A DNA stretch of 64,000 bases from positions 1 to 64,000 of the forward strand of contig JASJDN010000003.1 of assembly GCA_030065205.1 (NCBI GenBank), read 5' to 3'. The translations under genes were made by a program, and so were the position numbers. The notes below the pieces were generated by a model that did not search any database, was not told the origin of the DNA, and saw nothing but the letters and a program-made list of their open reading frames with translations. The stretch is from Crocosphaera sp. Its GTDB lineage: Bacteria; Cyanobacteriota; Cyanobacteriia; Cyanobacteriales; Microcystaceae. Position 1 is the stretch's first letter; each line of letters starts with the position of its first letter. Below, one piece after another: positions 8,582 through 17,190 of the stretch.

Positions 8582-9343
8582 TTAATCTAGTAAGTCAGGT
8601 TCTTGAGCAACAATCATCTCATATAGGGATTGAAAACTCAACCAGCCGACATAAGGATTACCGATTTGAGTAGCAGTTAAACGAGCAGTCTCAGCATTGA
8701 TAAGTTTTGGTTTGCCAGCAGCTTCAGCCATTAGCTGAGCTCGACATGAACGATCCATAGTAATAAACCACCAAGCTGCCTCGTCTACGGATTTTCCAAC
8801 GGTAAGTAAGCCATGATTTTTAAGAATAATAGCTTTTTTTTGGCTAAGGGTGTTAGCAATTTTTTCTCCTTCTCCTGATTCTAAAACGACTCCAGTGTAC
8901 TGATCAAATAAGGCATGATCTTCATAGAAAGCGCAAGCATCTTGAGTTAAGGGATCAAGAAGTCGTCCCAATGTGGACCAAGTTTTGCCATAAAGAGAGT
9001 GGGTATGGGCTGCTGCATTGATATCAGGCCGACGTTGATGAATCTGAGAATGGATAGCAAAGGCTGGTTGATTAAATGGTTTGTCCCCTTGAACTATTTT
9101 GCCAGAATGATTAACTAACAACAAATCGGAGGCACGAATATGGCCAAAATACATCCCAATCGGGTTCACCCAAAAATGATCTGATAATTCAGGATCACGA
9201 ACGGTCATATGTCCTGCTACCCCCTCGTCAAATCCATAACGGGCAAAAAGGCGAAAAGCTGCTGCTAGTCGCTGTTTACGGTAGCAACGTTCATCTTCTA
9301 CCTTTTCAAAAGTGGGGGGATGGGGAAAGTTTTGAGGAATCAT
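8582..9343 (-). CDS. Class II aldolase/adducin-family protein
   Basis: A 253-residue protein of the class II (zinc) aldolase/adducin head family. Visible landmarks are HTHSLYG and NHGLLTVG, which supply the metal-binding histidines, and a MTVRDPE segment near residue 47 in the substrate pocket. Family members include fuculose-phosphate aldolase and many uncharacterised decarboxylases or lyases, so the reaction is not assignable. It opens a co-directional run with the dioxygenase, P450 and NTF2-like genes; this context suggests a small-molecule tailoring pathway rather than central sugar metabolism. Confidence 0.85.
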   Translation of the reverse strand: MIPQNFPHPPTFEKVEDERCYRKQRLAAAFRLFARYGFDEGVAGHMTVRDPELSDHFWVNPIGMYFGHIRASDLLLVNHSGKIVQGDKPFNQPAFAIHSQIHQRRPDINAAAHTHSLYGKTWSTLGRLLDPLTQDACAFYEDHALFDQYTGVVLESGEGEKIANTLSQKKAIILKNHGLLTVGKSVDEAAWWFITMDRSCRAQLMAEAAGKPKLINAETARLTATQIGNPYVGWLSFQSLYEMIVAQEPDLLD

Positions 9344-9351
9344 TAATTATT

Positions 9352-9484
9352 AGAGACTGTTCCTAAAGAAATAATAACAACAAATTTCGTAGGGTGGGCA
9401 AGGTTTTCAAGGGTCAAGTTAGTTTAAATCAGTCTTTGACTTGCCCACCTTACCATCTTAAGACTCTATTTATAAACAGTCTCT
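9352..9484. repeat. Nested inverted-repeat element (MITE-like)
   Basis: Outer 10-bp perfect arms AGAGACTGTT (9352-9361) and AACAGTCTCT (9475-9484) enclose a second inverted pair, GTAGGGTGGGCAAG (9389-9402) and CTTGCCCACCTTAC (9440-9453), which has one mismatch. The 133-bp unit has no reading frame of its own and lies between acsF and the aldolase operon. Related GTGGGC hairpins occur at 13005-13072, 18658-18721 and 53321-53345. Confidence 0.65.
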
Positions 9485-9550
9485 TAATGTAGCCTTTTTT
9501 CGATACTTTATGTTAATAAAAGTCGGTGGTTTATTAGATGTCATTGTAAC

Positions 9551-9581
9551 AAAAAAAGAAAGCTCACATAAGCAAGCTTTC
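9551..9581 (-). terminator. Intrinsic terminator of acsF
   Basis: Read on the minus strand, a GAAAGCT/AGCTTTC stem is followed by a run of seven T residues, about 40 bp past the acsF stop codon. Confidence 0.75.
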
Positions 9582-9617
9582 AGAAACTGTTTTAGATTAA
9601 GACTAGGTAAACTGGAT

Positions 9618-10691
9618 TTAGCGAACCGTTCCTCGTAATGCTTCAGCATCAATGGGTTTGAGTAAATAAATACGCAGTAAATCTCCGATAATTCCGGCAA
9701 TTAAAGGTAGTTTACGCAAGGTTTTCACCAATTTAGGAGCCTTACTTTCTCCAATTTCCTTCATTTTCAAATTGCGATCAGAACACCGTTGTAAACGGGG
9801 ATAAAATTCAGGATGATCTACGTCTAACACACTAGGAAATGCTCTGGCAGAGGTTTCGTTCGTTTTGCGAATAACCTCTTTATCAAATTCCGTTGCATTT
9901 AACCCTAAAGACTCATAAAAACTAGCTCTTTCATGAACCGTTAAGGTATGAGTTGCAAACACAGATAAGAGGAAAAAACGACTCCATAACCGCGCTTTCC
10001 AGGTTTTCCAAAGTTTAGGTTGAGAACGTAATAAAGCGGTGAAAATATCGCCGTGACGGTTCTCATCTTGACACCAGTTTTCAAATTTTTTGAAAATAGG
10101 ATAAAATTGCTTTTCGGGATGTTTTTCTAAGTGATGAAAGATGATGATATAACGCCAGTAACCAATCTTTTCAGAAAGATAGACGGTGTAAATAACCCAT
10201 TCTAAGGGGAAAAAGGTATAGGTACGGGTTTTTGTAACTTTTCCTAAATCTAAGGATAAGTTAAAGTCGGCCATTGCTTTGTTTAAAAACCCTGCATGAC
10301 GAGCTTCATCCCTCGCCATTAAATGAAACATTTCCGATAAAATAGGGTTGCGGCCTTTGAGTTTTCTGGACAATTCTTTGAAGAGCAAAAAGCCAGAAAA
10401 TTCAGAAATACAAGAGCGTTCTAAATACTCAATAAATCCTTCTTTGGTGGTTTCATCTAAATGATCCCAGTTACCCGTTTTAAATTCTTCATCTCGAACA
10501 AAATGATGACGGTTGTAATCGTTACGCATTTCCGTCAACATCGCGTTTAACTCGGTTTCCTGTTCGGTTAAAGAAAGATTAGCAGCAGTTTCAAAGTCTG
10601 TAATATAAAAGCGAGGAGTGAGAAGCGTTTCTTGTGAAGGTGCTTTTGTTCCTGGTTTCGGTTGATCGGGTTTAACAGGAGTCGTAACCAT
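9618..10691 (-). CDS. acsF: Mg-protoporphyrin IX monomethyl ester (oxidative) cyclase
   Basis: AcsF/ChlA diiron oxygenase that forms the isocyclic ring of protochlorophyllide using oxygen, an essential step in chlorophyll synthesis under air. The 357-residue length is that of the family. Carboxylate and histidine ligands of the diiron site appear as EYLERSCISEFSG, RDEARHAGF and CQDENRHGD. The ORF opens with two close ATGs; the second (10691) has AGGA at about 7 nt, while the first abuts it, so the second is chosen. A perfect 8-bp palindrome sits in the leader at 10702-10721 and an intrinsic terminator lies downstream. Only one cyclase gene is in the window; a low-oxygen isoform would be elsewhere. 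Confidence 0.95.
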   Translation of the reverse strand: MVTTPVKPDQPKPGTKAPSQETLLTPRFYITDFETAANLSLTEQETELNAMLTEMRNDYNRHHFVRDEEFKTGNWDHLDETTKEGFIEYLERSCISEFSGFLLFKELSRKLKGRNPILSEMFHLMARDEARHAGFLNKAMADFNLSLDLGKVTKTRTYTFFPLEWVIYTVYLSEKIGYWRYIIIFHHLEKHPEKQFYPIFKKFENWCQDENRHGDIFTALLRSQPKLWKTWKARLWSRFFLLSVFATHTLTVHERASFYESLGLNATEFDKEVIRKTNETSARAFPSVLDVDHPEFYPRLQRCSDRNLKMKEIGESKAPKLVKTLRKLPLIAGIIGDLLRIYLLKPIDAEALRGTVR

Positions 10692-10701
10692 AACCATTCC
10701 T

Positions 10702-10721
10702 ATATAACTGGATAGTTATAT
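10702..10721. promoter_or_regulatory. 8-bp palindrome in acsF leader
   Basis: ATATAACT (10702-10709) and AGTTATAT (10714-10721) are perfect inverted arms around a GGAT loop, 11-30 bp upstream of the chosen acsF start. Size and symmetry suit a dimeric repressor site or a hairpin next to the ribosome-binding site. No regulator is identified. Confidence 0.4.
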
Positions 10722-10782
10722 CATCCAATGCTGAGGTAATTTTGTCTATGGTTATTCGCAAAACTTTAAACTTGATGTTTCA

Positions 10783-11362
10783 CTACCAAATCTCGCTTAA
10801 ATCCAAAATAAACCCAGGTAACACTGCTTCTCCTGAGAGGGTTTGAAGATGGTTTAAAATCTCTATTTCTTGGACTAATCAATAAATTTCTACTGTTTTG
10901 GCGGATAGTTTGATTAAAAAATCTAGTTTAACCCCATTCTCTAAATATTACTACATTTTTTCTGTAAATCAGCATATCTTTGATTTTTAATATCACTGAG
11001 ACTCACTAACTCAATGACAAAATCAGGTGCAATAGGGGGAAACCATCTTGTTGTGCTGTGGTCAGTTGATTCCATCGGTTTAACTCAATCCAACTCACAT
11101 CGGGACTTCTTCTCGCACCGTTGGGTAAGATAAACACGGTAAAAGAGTCAAATACTTCGCCTGTTTGCTCTATATCTGCCCAATTTCTCAGTTTTTGGGT
11201 TAAACGGCTGTTTTTTCTGCCGGCAGTGCCACCCGTAGGACTCATAATAATTAATTCTCCCTCTTTGGTTAACTCCATTCTTGCTAATTGTTCGGCAGAA
11301 GCAAGCTGTTCAAATTGTTCTGGAGCGACTCTAAATCCTTTGGGAATCTTGATAGTTTGCAT
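10783..11362 (-). pseudogene. Uma2-family (DUF820) endonuclease-like gene, frameshifted
   Basis: The first 105 or so residues of a 118-residue ORF (11006-11362) match the N-terminus of Uma2/DUF820 proteins, a PD-(D/E)XK-fold family abundant in cyanobacteria: MSPTGG, RNSRLTQKL and RRSPDVSWIE. Beyond a frameshift near 11040, other frames continue the family: PPIAPDFVIELVS, then QRYADLQKK, then stops, and finally LSGEAVLPGFILDLSEIW ending at 10783. At least two frameshifts and internal stops are needed to rebuild it, so it is dead. It lies between acsF and menC. Confidence 0.8.
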
Positions 11363-11391
11363 GATTTAAAAATTAATAATATAAAAACCGA

Positions 11392-12501
11392 TTAACTTTT
11401 TGAATTAAATTTATATGAAGTAACTGTATAATGCTTGAGTTTATCTTCATTTACCTCGAAGTCACTTAAAAAATTAGGAACTTCGGCAGTACCTCCCTGT
11501 GCATTATATTTATGACTAACAATATCATCAGCAAAATAATCATTACTTGAAGACATATCTGCTGGATAAATATAACCATCTAACGTGGCAATAGAAAGAT
11601 TAAAAAATCGCCCGACAGAACATTCTAACATTCCCCCGCACCAAACACCGATATTATTTTCTTTACAAAGATCATGTATTTTTTTTGCTTCTGTTAGTCC
11701 TCCAACTCGTCCCGGTTTAATATTAATAATTTGACAAGCATCAATTTTAATAGCTTTACGAGCGTCTTCTGCTGATAAAATACTTTCATCAAGGCAAATA
11801 GGGGTTTTAATTTGTTGTTGAAGTTCGGCATGATCAATAATATCATTCCAACCTAAAGGCTGTTCTATCATCATTAAATTAAATTGATCTAACGTTTTAA
11901 GTAAGTCAATATCTTTTAATGTATAAGCAGAGTTGGCATCAGCTAGTAGCGGAAGATCAGGAAATTTTTCTCTAACTTTTTTGATCGGTTCAATATCCCA
12001 ACCTGGTTCAATTTTTAGCTTTACCCTTGGACAACCTTTTGCTACTTTTGAAGTTACGGTTTCTAAAAGTTGATTACTATCTTTAATAATGCCAATGGCT
12101 GCACCAATTTTAACTTGCTTCTTTTGACCACCTAAAAGTTGCCAAAGAGGGGTCTTAAGCTCTTGTGAATAAAGATCCCAAAAAGCAGTTTCTACAGCAG
12201 TTTTTGCAAAAGAATAACCTTTTATATGCTCAAAAGTCTGACAAAGTTGTTCAGGATTATTAATATCTTTACCAATAATTTGAGGGATAATAAAATCTTT
12301 GAGAACAATAAATGAAGTATCTGCATAGTCAGGAACATAAAAAGGAAAAGGAAGGGTTGAACCTTCCCCATAACCTGATAAATTAGAGGTTGATAACTTA
12401 GCTAAAATACTTCTTTTCTGAGAAATTTCGGCAAAGCTAGTTCGATAGGTTTTAATTAAAGGTAATTCAAATAAAAATATTTCTGCACTTTCAATAATCA
12501 T
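11392..12501 (-). CDS. menC: o-Succinylbenzoate synthase / N-acylamino-acid racemase family enolase
   Basis: A 369-residue enolase-superfamily enzyme of the OSBS/NSAR group. The full catalytic set is present with canonical spacing: KLK with Lys163, metal ligands Asp188 (ADAN), Glu213 (IEQP) and Asp238 (DES), and Lys262 (IKPGRVGG). OSBS dehydrates SHCHC in menaquinone/phylloquinone synthesis; in a cyanobacterium this supplies the PSI quinone. Some family members also or instead racemise N-acyl amino acids, which sequence cannot exclude. Its start overlaps the hoxW stop by 4 bp (ATGA), so translation is coupled to a hydrogenase protease, an unusual pairing. Confidence 0.8.
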   Translation of the reverse strand: MIIESAEIFLFELPLIKTYRTSFAEISQKRSILAKLSTSNLSGYGEGSTLPFPFYVPDYADTSFIVLKDFIIPQIIGKDINNPEQLCQTFEHIKGYSFAKTAVETAFWDLYSQELKTPLWQLLGGQKKQVKIGAAIGIIKDSNQLLETVTSKVAKGCPRVKLKIEPGWDIEPIKKVREKFPDLPLLADANSAYTLKDIDLLKTLDQFNLMMIEQPLGWNDIIDHAELQQQIKTPICLDESILSAEDARKAIKIDACQIINIKPGRVGGLTEAKKIHDLCKENNIGVWCGGMLECSVGRFFNLSIATLDGYIYPADMSSSNDYFADDIVSHKYNAQGGTAEVPNFLSDFEVNEDKLKHYTVTSYKFNSKS

Positions 12502-12968
12502 AGAAAATTTCCTGTAGATTGATTGGATAAAAATCTCTTTATTTTTACTAGAGTTAGCTTAACATATTTTTGGGTAATTGGTGATAATTCTTCACTAAAA
12601 TTAAAATTGATTGCAGGAACTAATATCCAATAAGCTTTAGGTAAGTGTTGATAGATAGCTTGAGTTAAAGATAATAATTGTTGGGGGTTATTATGATGAA
12701 CTAAATTATTGATTTTTGAGTTAACAGAAATACTTTTAATTTCAAGTTTTGCAGCATTTATATTAGTAATGGGTACTGCATCAATGAAAATAACTATATC
12801 AACTTGGGATATTTTTTCGGCTAAGTCTAGGGTAAGTTGATGAACGGCAATAGATGTTATATTATTAACGTTCCATTGATCAATCATTTCCGCTATTTTA
12901 TAACCCACTCCATCATCTCCTCTTAGGGTATTGCCATAACCAATAATCAATATTTCCTTTTGTTTCAT
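12498..12968 (-). CDS. hoxW: Hydrogenase maturation protease HoxW
   Basis: A 156-residue endopeptidase of the HyaD/HoxW family that trims the C-terminus of the NiFe hydrogenase large subunit after nickel insertion. Diagnostic features are the N-terminal GYGNTLRGDDGVG motif with a nickel-binding acidic residue, an IFIDAVP segment carrying the second acidic ligand, and HHNNPQQLL with the histidine ligand. It lies about 4 kb from hoxH on the same strand, separated by an oppositely oriented NACHT gene and a hypothetical gene. The natural substrate is HoxH, whose cleavage motif is intact in this window. Confidence 0.9.
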   Translation of the reverse strand: MKQKEILIIGYGNTLRGDDGVGYKIAEMIDQWNVNNITSIAVHQLTLDLAEKISQVDIVIFIDAVPITNINAAKLEIKSISVNSKINNLVHHNNPQQLLSLTQAIYQHLPKAYWILVPAINFNFSEELSPITQKYVKLTLVKIKRFLSNQSTGNFL

Positions 12969-13004
12969 GATTAATTTAATAGGCTACAATGTTACAAAAA
13001 TTTT

Positions 13005-13072
13005 GGTGGGCAATGTCTCTTATAGGTTGTCAGTAAATAATGAAAATTTTTAGTTGACATTTACCACCCTAC
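13005..13072. repeat. GTGGGC-family inverted repeat
   Basis: GGTGGGCAATGTC (13005-13017) pairs imperfectly with GACATTTACCACC (13056-13068), with two mismatches, in the hoxW upstream intergenic gap. It belongs to the same family as 9389-9453 and 18658-18721. Confidence 0.5.
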
Positions 13073-13094
13073 AGATACTAACTTAATCAATATT

Positions 13095-13553
13095 ATGAAT
13101 ACAAGTCTAAACTACTTGATCAGTTTATTACTATTATTTAACACTCCTGAATTTTCAAACATAAAACCTGATTTTAAATTATTAAATAATATAGCAATTG
13201 TCAATCCTAACCCTGTACAAAAAAGTTATACAGCAACGGCTCAATTTTGGGGAAGAGTGGCAACAGGGGTTAAACAACCGAGTACCGTCACTTTATATCC
13301 TAGTCAAGAAAATCGTTTGTTAGTTATTGTTATTTTATCGAAAAAGTGTGGGCGATTTTTTGAAATTTATGATCAGAAAATCAAGAAAGTAACTTATAGT
13401 TGTCCTGAACAGGAAAAGGACGAATCTGCTGATTATACTAATTGGAAAGTTGAGCATAATTCTTTAACCAAAGAAGTAAAAATAATTTCTCCTGCTGTTA
13501 ATAATAACCCTTTATATATCAGAAATGAATCATTTTGGTTGATTCAATATTAA
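13095..13553 (+). CDS. Hypothetical exported protein
   Basis: A 152-residue protein I do not recognise. Residues about 5-16 are hydrophobic (NYLISLLLLF), suggesting a weak signal peptide or anchor. The rest is mostly beta-like, with two cysteines (KKCGRFFE and VTYSCPEQ) that could form a disulfide outside the cytoplasm. It is divergent from hoxW and precedes the NACHT gene on the same strand, with about 95 bp between. No operon evidence beyond direction. Confidence 0.6.
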   Translation: MNTSLNYLISLLLLFNTPEFSNIKPDFKLLNNIAIVNPNPVQKSYTATAQFWGRVATGVKQPSTVTLYPSQENRLLVIVILSKKCGRFFEIYDQKIKKVTYSCPEQEKDESADYTNWKVEHNSLTKEVKIISPAVNNNPLYIRNESFWLIQY

Positions 13554-13649
13554 GTTATTAATCTGACTAAAATTAAATTTTGTTAAATCCCTAATCTGTA
13601 ATCAAGGGTAATATTATACTAAACATATATTAGAGAAAATAAGTATGCT

Positions 13650-16600
13650 ATGAAAAGGTTGCTTAAACGACGAAGAGATCGTTATTTATTGTTAAAGATT
13701 GTAACATTGGCATTAATATTAATTATCTCTTTTTCTTCTACATTAGGAAGTAATAGTCAAACACCACCATCAACCCTCAATGATGTTAAAAAAGAGATTA
13801 AGGAATTAGCAGCAAGGGATGTTGAGGATGATATTTCTAGACGGACAGATTATCCTATCAGATTATATGGAGGTGGTAAAACAACAGGAATCAGCGATCG
13901 CCAAATTGGAGATATTTACGATACAGAATATACAAAACAGTCTCAAGCAAAAAAAAATAATTTCAGAGAATGGTTAAAACCAACAAACGGTTGGATTCCC
14001 TTTATTATTCTATTTTTTGTAGCTATTTTTCAGGAAAGACTCAAACAATACATTAATCGTTTAGGAAATCAGTTTGATCAATGGATTTCTACCCTATTTG
14101 CAGGTCGTCAGTTTTTTCAAAAAAAAGCCCTTAAACGTTATAATGAAGCTTTAATTGATAAGTATAAAATCGTTCCTGTTCCTTTTCGACCCAAACAACC
14201 GTTAGAAATGGATGAAGTTTATATTCCTTTGAAGGTTCAAGGGGATGATATTAGGAAACAAATTGATGCTTATCAAGCTATATTAGAATATCCAAAGCTA
14301 GTAATTATAGGCGATCCTGGTTCTGGTAAATCCCTATTAATGAAGTGGATTGCGCTTAACTATGCAGAAAACAAGCTAAATTTACCAGGAAAAGTTGTCG
14401 TTTTATTAGAACTTCATCGATTAAACGATTTATCTTTATCAATTGAAGAACAATTGATCGAAATATTAAAACGAAATCATTTTCCTAAAGCCAATCAATT
14501 TGTACAACAAGCATTAAAAAACGGTCAATTAATATTACTTTTCGATGGTTTAGATGAGGTCAATGGTGCCAATCGTTCGCAAATTGTACAGTCAATTAAA
14601 GATTTTTTGGATACTTATGAGCAGTGTCAATGGGTTATTACCTGTCGAACACGTGCTTATCAAAATGAATTTGATACCTTGAGCGATCGAACCTTAGAAG
14701 TTGTGGAATTTAGCGATCAAGAGGTGCAACAATTTCTCCAATCTTGGAAAATGCCTCCTGAAAAATCTGTTGATCAGTTAATTCAAACGTTACGAGATCG
14801 CCCTCGTATTATGGAATTAGCCAGGAATCCATTGCTTTTGACTATTATTGCCTATCTCTACGCAGATACCCCCTTTATTTTGCCTTACTCTCGTGGGGAA
14901 TTTTACGAAAAAGCGACTGATATCTTGTTAGAAAAATGGGACGAACAAAAAGGTCTTGTCAATTCTTATAAAGCGAGGGATAAACGTTTGATTCTGAGAC
15001 ATTTAGCACTCTATATTCAAGACAGTGCCAAAGAGAGAGATAAAGATAGTCGGAATATTAAATACGAGACACTTTTGGCTCAAGTTAAAGCAGTTTTACC
15101 AAAGCTAAATTTAGATCCCGAAAAAGATGCAACTCCCATTCTTGATGAGATTGTTCAACGGAGTAAACTGCTTCAACCCATTGATCATAGTCATGAATGG
15201 TATCAATTTCCTCATCTAACCTTACAGGAATTTTTCGCTGCCGGTCAATTATTAGATAAAGCAGAGGAATTGATTGAGCGTTTTAAGACTGACAAGAATA
15301 CTTGGCGAGAAGTGGTAAAGTTGTGGTGTGGACTGTCTGGGGATAGCACAACATTAATCGAGGAAATTTATGCGGTTGATAAGGTGACTGCGTTTGAATG
15401 TTTAGCCGATGCTCAAAAAATAGATCCTCAACTAGCAAACACCATTATTAATCATTTTAAGACGCAATTGGCAACCCTCTCAGGGAAGGATAAGGATGCG
15501 GTAGAAAAGGCATTTGGTGCAGTTGCTGCGGATACTCGTGCTAGGGGACAAGCTATCTTTGAGTTTTTAGAGGAAATATTAACCGTCAGTGGAAACCATA
15601 ATTCTCGTCCTATGGCTGCTAATGCTTTGTCCCTAAGCAATTTACCAAAAGCTGCTCAAACTTTGGCTCAATACTACCGTAGCTTACCAGAAGTTCGTCA
15701 ACCGCTCATTCGTATGGGAGATTTAGCTGTTTCTGCGCTTGGAAATTTAGCAAGCACTGGTTCTGTTCGTGCGTTCGATGATTTGCTAGTCATTAAAACA
15801 CCCTTAGCAGCAAAAGTTCTGGTTCCCTTACTGTGGAATAACAACACAAGGGTAGCACTGTTAGCAGCATGGCGATTAGCTGCACTGCTTCCTTTACCCA
15901 ATGTAGAAGAAACTTTACGCAATTATCAGCTTACACCACTACAGAAACAAGCTGATATTTTGGAATGGGTATGGGAACCTTTTACAGAGTACGAGCCTAA
16001 TAATTCCAGTTTACCGATTATTGCAGGGAGAATTGCTAAGTTACTTACGGAATCTTCTGCTGATATGGCACCGAAAAGCTCAATACGACTAGATTCAAGA
16101 CTGATTATTCCTCTTTGTTTTATTGAGCTTCTATCTGAGATTGATATTGAGTGGTTTGTAATTCTTCAAAGTGCTACAACGGTAGAGAAACTATCACAAT
16201 CTCTCGCAAACTTAGTACAAACTATTTTAAAATCAGAATCAGAAACAACAACTGAGATAGTAAAAGAATCGACTGTTTATAGTAATTTTATGATAGTCAA
16301 AGCAACCGAGAAACTATTAAAACAACGTTCAACCCCTAAGACTAATAGCATCAAGGAACAATTTATTGACCAATGTTTGAAAGAAGCAAGAAACCTTCCT
16401 GACCTTTGGCAATCTCTTTTTAACCGCTTAGAACTGACTCTGAGACTAGAATTATTTTATCGTTTTTTAACTCAATTTCCCGAAGTAGTTCCCTCTCGGA
16501 AAGATTGGCGAAATATTTTTCGACCTCTCAAGTTTGAATTTAGAAATAGTTGGCACTATAGAATAATATTAACTCTATTTGCAATCATTTCCTTAGTTAC

Positions 16601-17105
16601 TCTCACACAAATGGTTTTGATTATTTTAAATTCATCACTGCTAATGAGTTGGACAAATGTAGTAATTATGATCGCAACATTAGCTATTATCTTTTGCTGG
16701 ATTTTGCCATTTTTTTATGTTTATAATAGTGTATACATTCCAAAGTGGGATAACGCTGATCAAATCGTTCTTTACTTTTTCATAGGAATTATAATTCTGA
16801 TAGTTTGTATACGGAATCTTTTTAAAGACCCTTTTTCTGTTAATTTTCTTAATATCAATTCTTTTGATTTCGAGAGCTTTGCATTACTTCCATATGTTGT
16901 CTGGTTTCCAGTAATCGTTTATTTTACAAGTATATTCTTATCAGCCTTTCTTTCATGGCAATTTATTGTGTTAGTTTGGCTCATTTTCTTCGCATCTGGT
17001 TACGTTTTATTACGGGATGCTAAAAGGCGAGAACGTGCTGCGAACAATCCTCTCCAGGGAATTCTTAAACCTCAAAAAGATAGTGTTTTAGGACAGCAAA
17101 AATAG
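13650..17105 (+). CDS. Membrane-anchored NACHT-domain STAND NTPase
   Basis: A 1151-residue STAND ATPase. Two hydrophobic helices flank a loop at the N-terminus (about residues 14-30 and 113-127). The NACHT domain follows, with Walker A GDPGSGKS near 221, Walker B LLFDGLDEV near 297, a sensor-type TCRTR segment and a winged-helix-like RNPLLL region. Residues about 600-800 look like alpha-helical HEAT-type repeats. The C-terminus (about 970-1130) has roughly five further hydrophobic helices. Bacterial NACHT proteins include anti-phage and signalling switches; the effector here seems to be the membrane region. It sits between hoxH and hoxW with opposite orientation, consistent with insertion into a hydrogenase locus. 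Function is inference. Confidence 0.85.
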   Translation: MKRLLKRRRDRYLLLKIVTLALILIISFSSTLGSNSQTPPSTLNDVKKEIKELAARDVEDDISRRTDYPIRLYGGGKTTGISDRQIGDIYDTEYTKQSQAKKNNFREWLKPTNGWIPFIILFFVAIFQERLKQYINRLGNQFDQWISTLFAGRQFFQKKALKRYNEALIDKYKIVPVPFRPKQPLEMDEVYIPLKVQGDDIRKQIDAYQAILEYPKLVIIGDPGSGKSLLMKWIALNYAENKLNLPGKVVVLLELHRLNDLSLSIEEQLIEILKRNHFPKANQFVQQALKNGQLILLFDGLDEVNGANRSQIVQSIKDFLDTYEQCQWVITCRTRAYQNEFDTLSDRTLEVVEFSDQEVQQFLQSWKMPPEKSVDQLIQTLRDRPRIMELARNPLLLTIIAYLYADTPFILPYSRGEFYEKATDILLEKWDEQKGLVNSYKARDKRLILRHLALYIQDSAKERDKDSRNIKYETLLAQVKAVLPKLNLDPEKDATPILDEIVQRSKLLQPIDHSHEWYQFPHLTLQEFFAAGQLLDKAEELIERFKTDKNTWREVVKLWCGLSGDSTTLIEEIYAVDKVTAFECLADAQKIDPQLANTIINHFKTQLATLSGKDKDAVEKAFGAVAADTRARGQAIFEFLEEILTVSGNHNSRPMAANALSLSNLPKAAQTLAQYYRSLPEVRQPLIRMGDLAVSALGNLASTGSVRAFDDLLVIKTPLAAKVLVPLLWNNNTRVALLAAWRLAALLPLPNVEETLRNYQLTPLQKQADILEWVWEPFTEYEPNNSSLPIIAGRIAKLLTESSADMAPKSSIRLDSRLIIPLCFIELLSEIDIEWFVILQSATTVEKLSQSLANLVQTILKSESETTTEIVKESTVYSNFMIVKATEKLLKQRSTPKTNSIKEQFIDQCLKEARNLPDLWQSLFNRLELTLRLELFYRFLTQFPEVVPSRKDWRNIFRPLKFEFRNSWHYRIILTLFAIISLVTLTQMVLIILNSSLLMSWTNVVIMIATLAIIFCWILPFFYVYNSVYIPKWDNADQIVLYFFIGIIILIVCIRNLFKDPFSVNFLNINSFDFESFALLPYVVWFPVIVYFTSIFLSAFLSWQFIVLVWLIFFASGYVLLRDAKRRERAANNPLQGILKPQKDSVLGQQK

Positions 17106-17108
17106 TAT

Positions 17109-17174
17109 AGATTGCTTCGGGGGATTTTTAGTAATAATTAAAGGTTACTGTTTATATTACCCCTCGCAATGACG
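17109..17174. repeat. Interspersed repeat GATTGCTTCGGGG...CCCCTCGCAATGAC
   Basis: A 66-bp element between the convergent NACHT gene and hoxH. Its ends, AGATTGCTTCGGGGG and CCCCTCGCAATGAC, are partly complementary, and the same ends recur at 54804-54965. It probably folds as a hairpin and may terminate transcription on both sides. Confidence 0.5.
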
Positions 17175-17190
17175 AGAGAACAATACATTT

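Noticed and set aside
9470-9700. 76-codon minus-strand frame overlapping the end of acsF
   Set aside because: It is out of frame with acsF, crosses its terminator and has no protein-like features.
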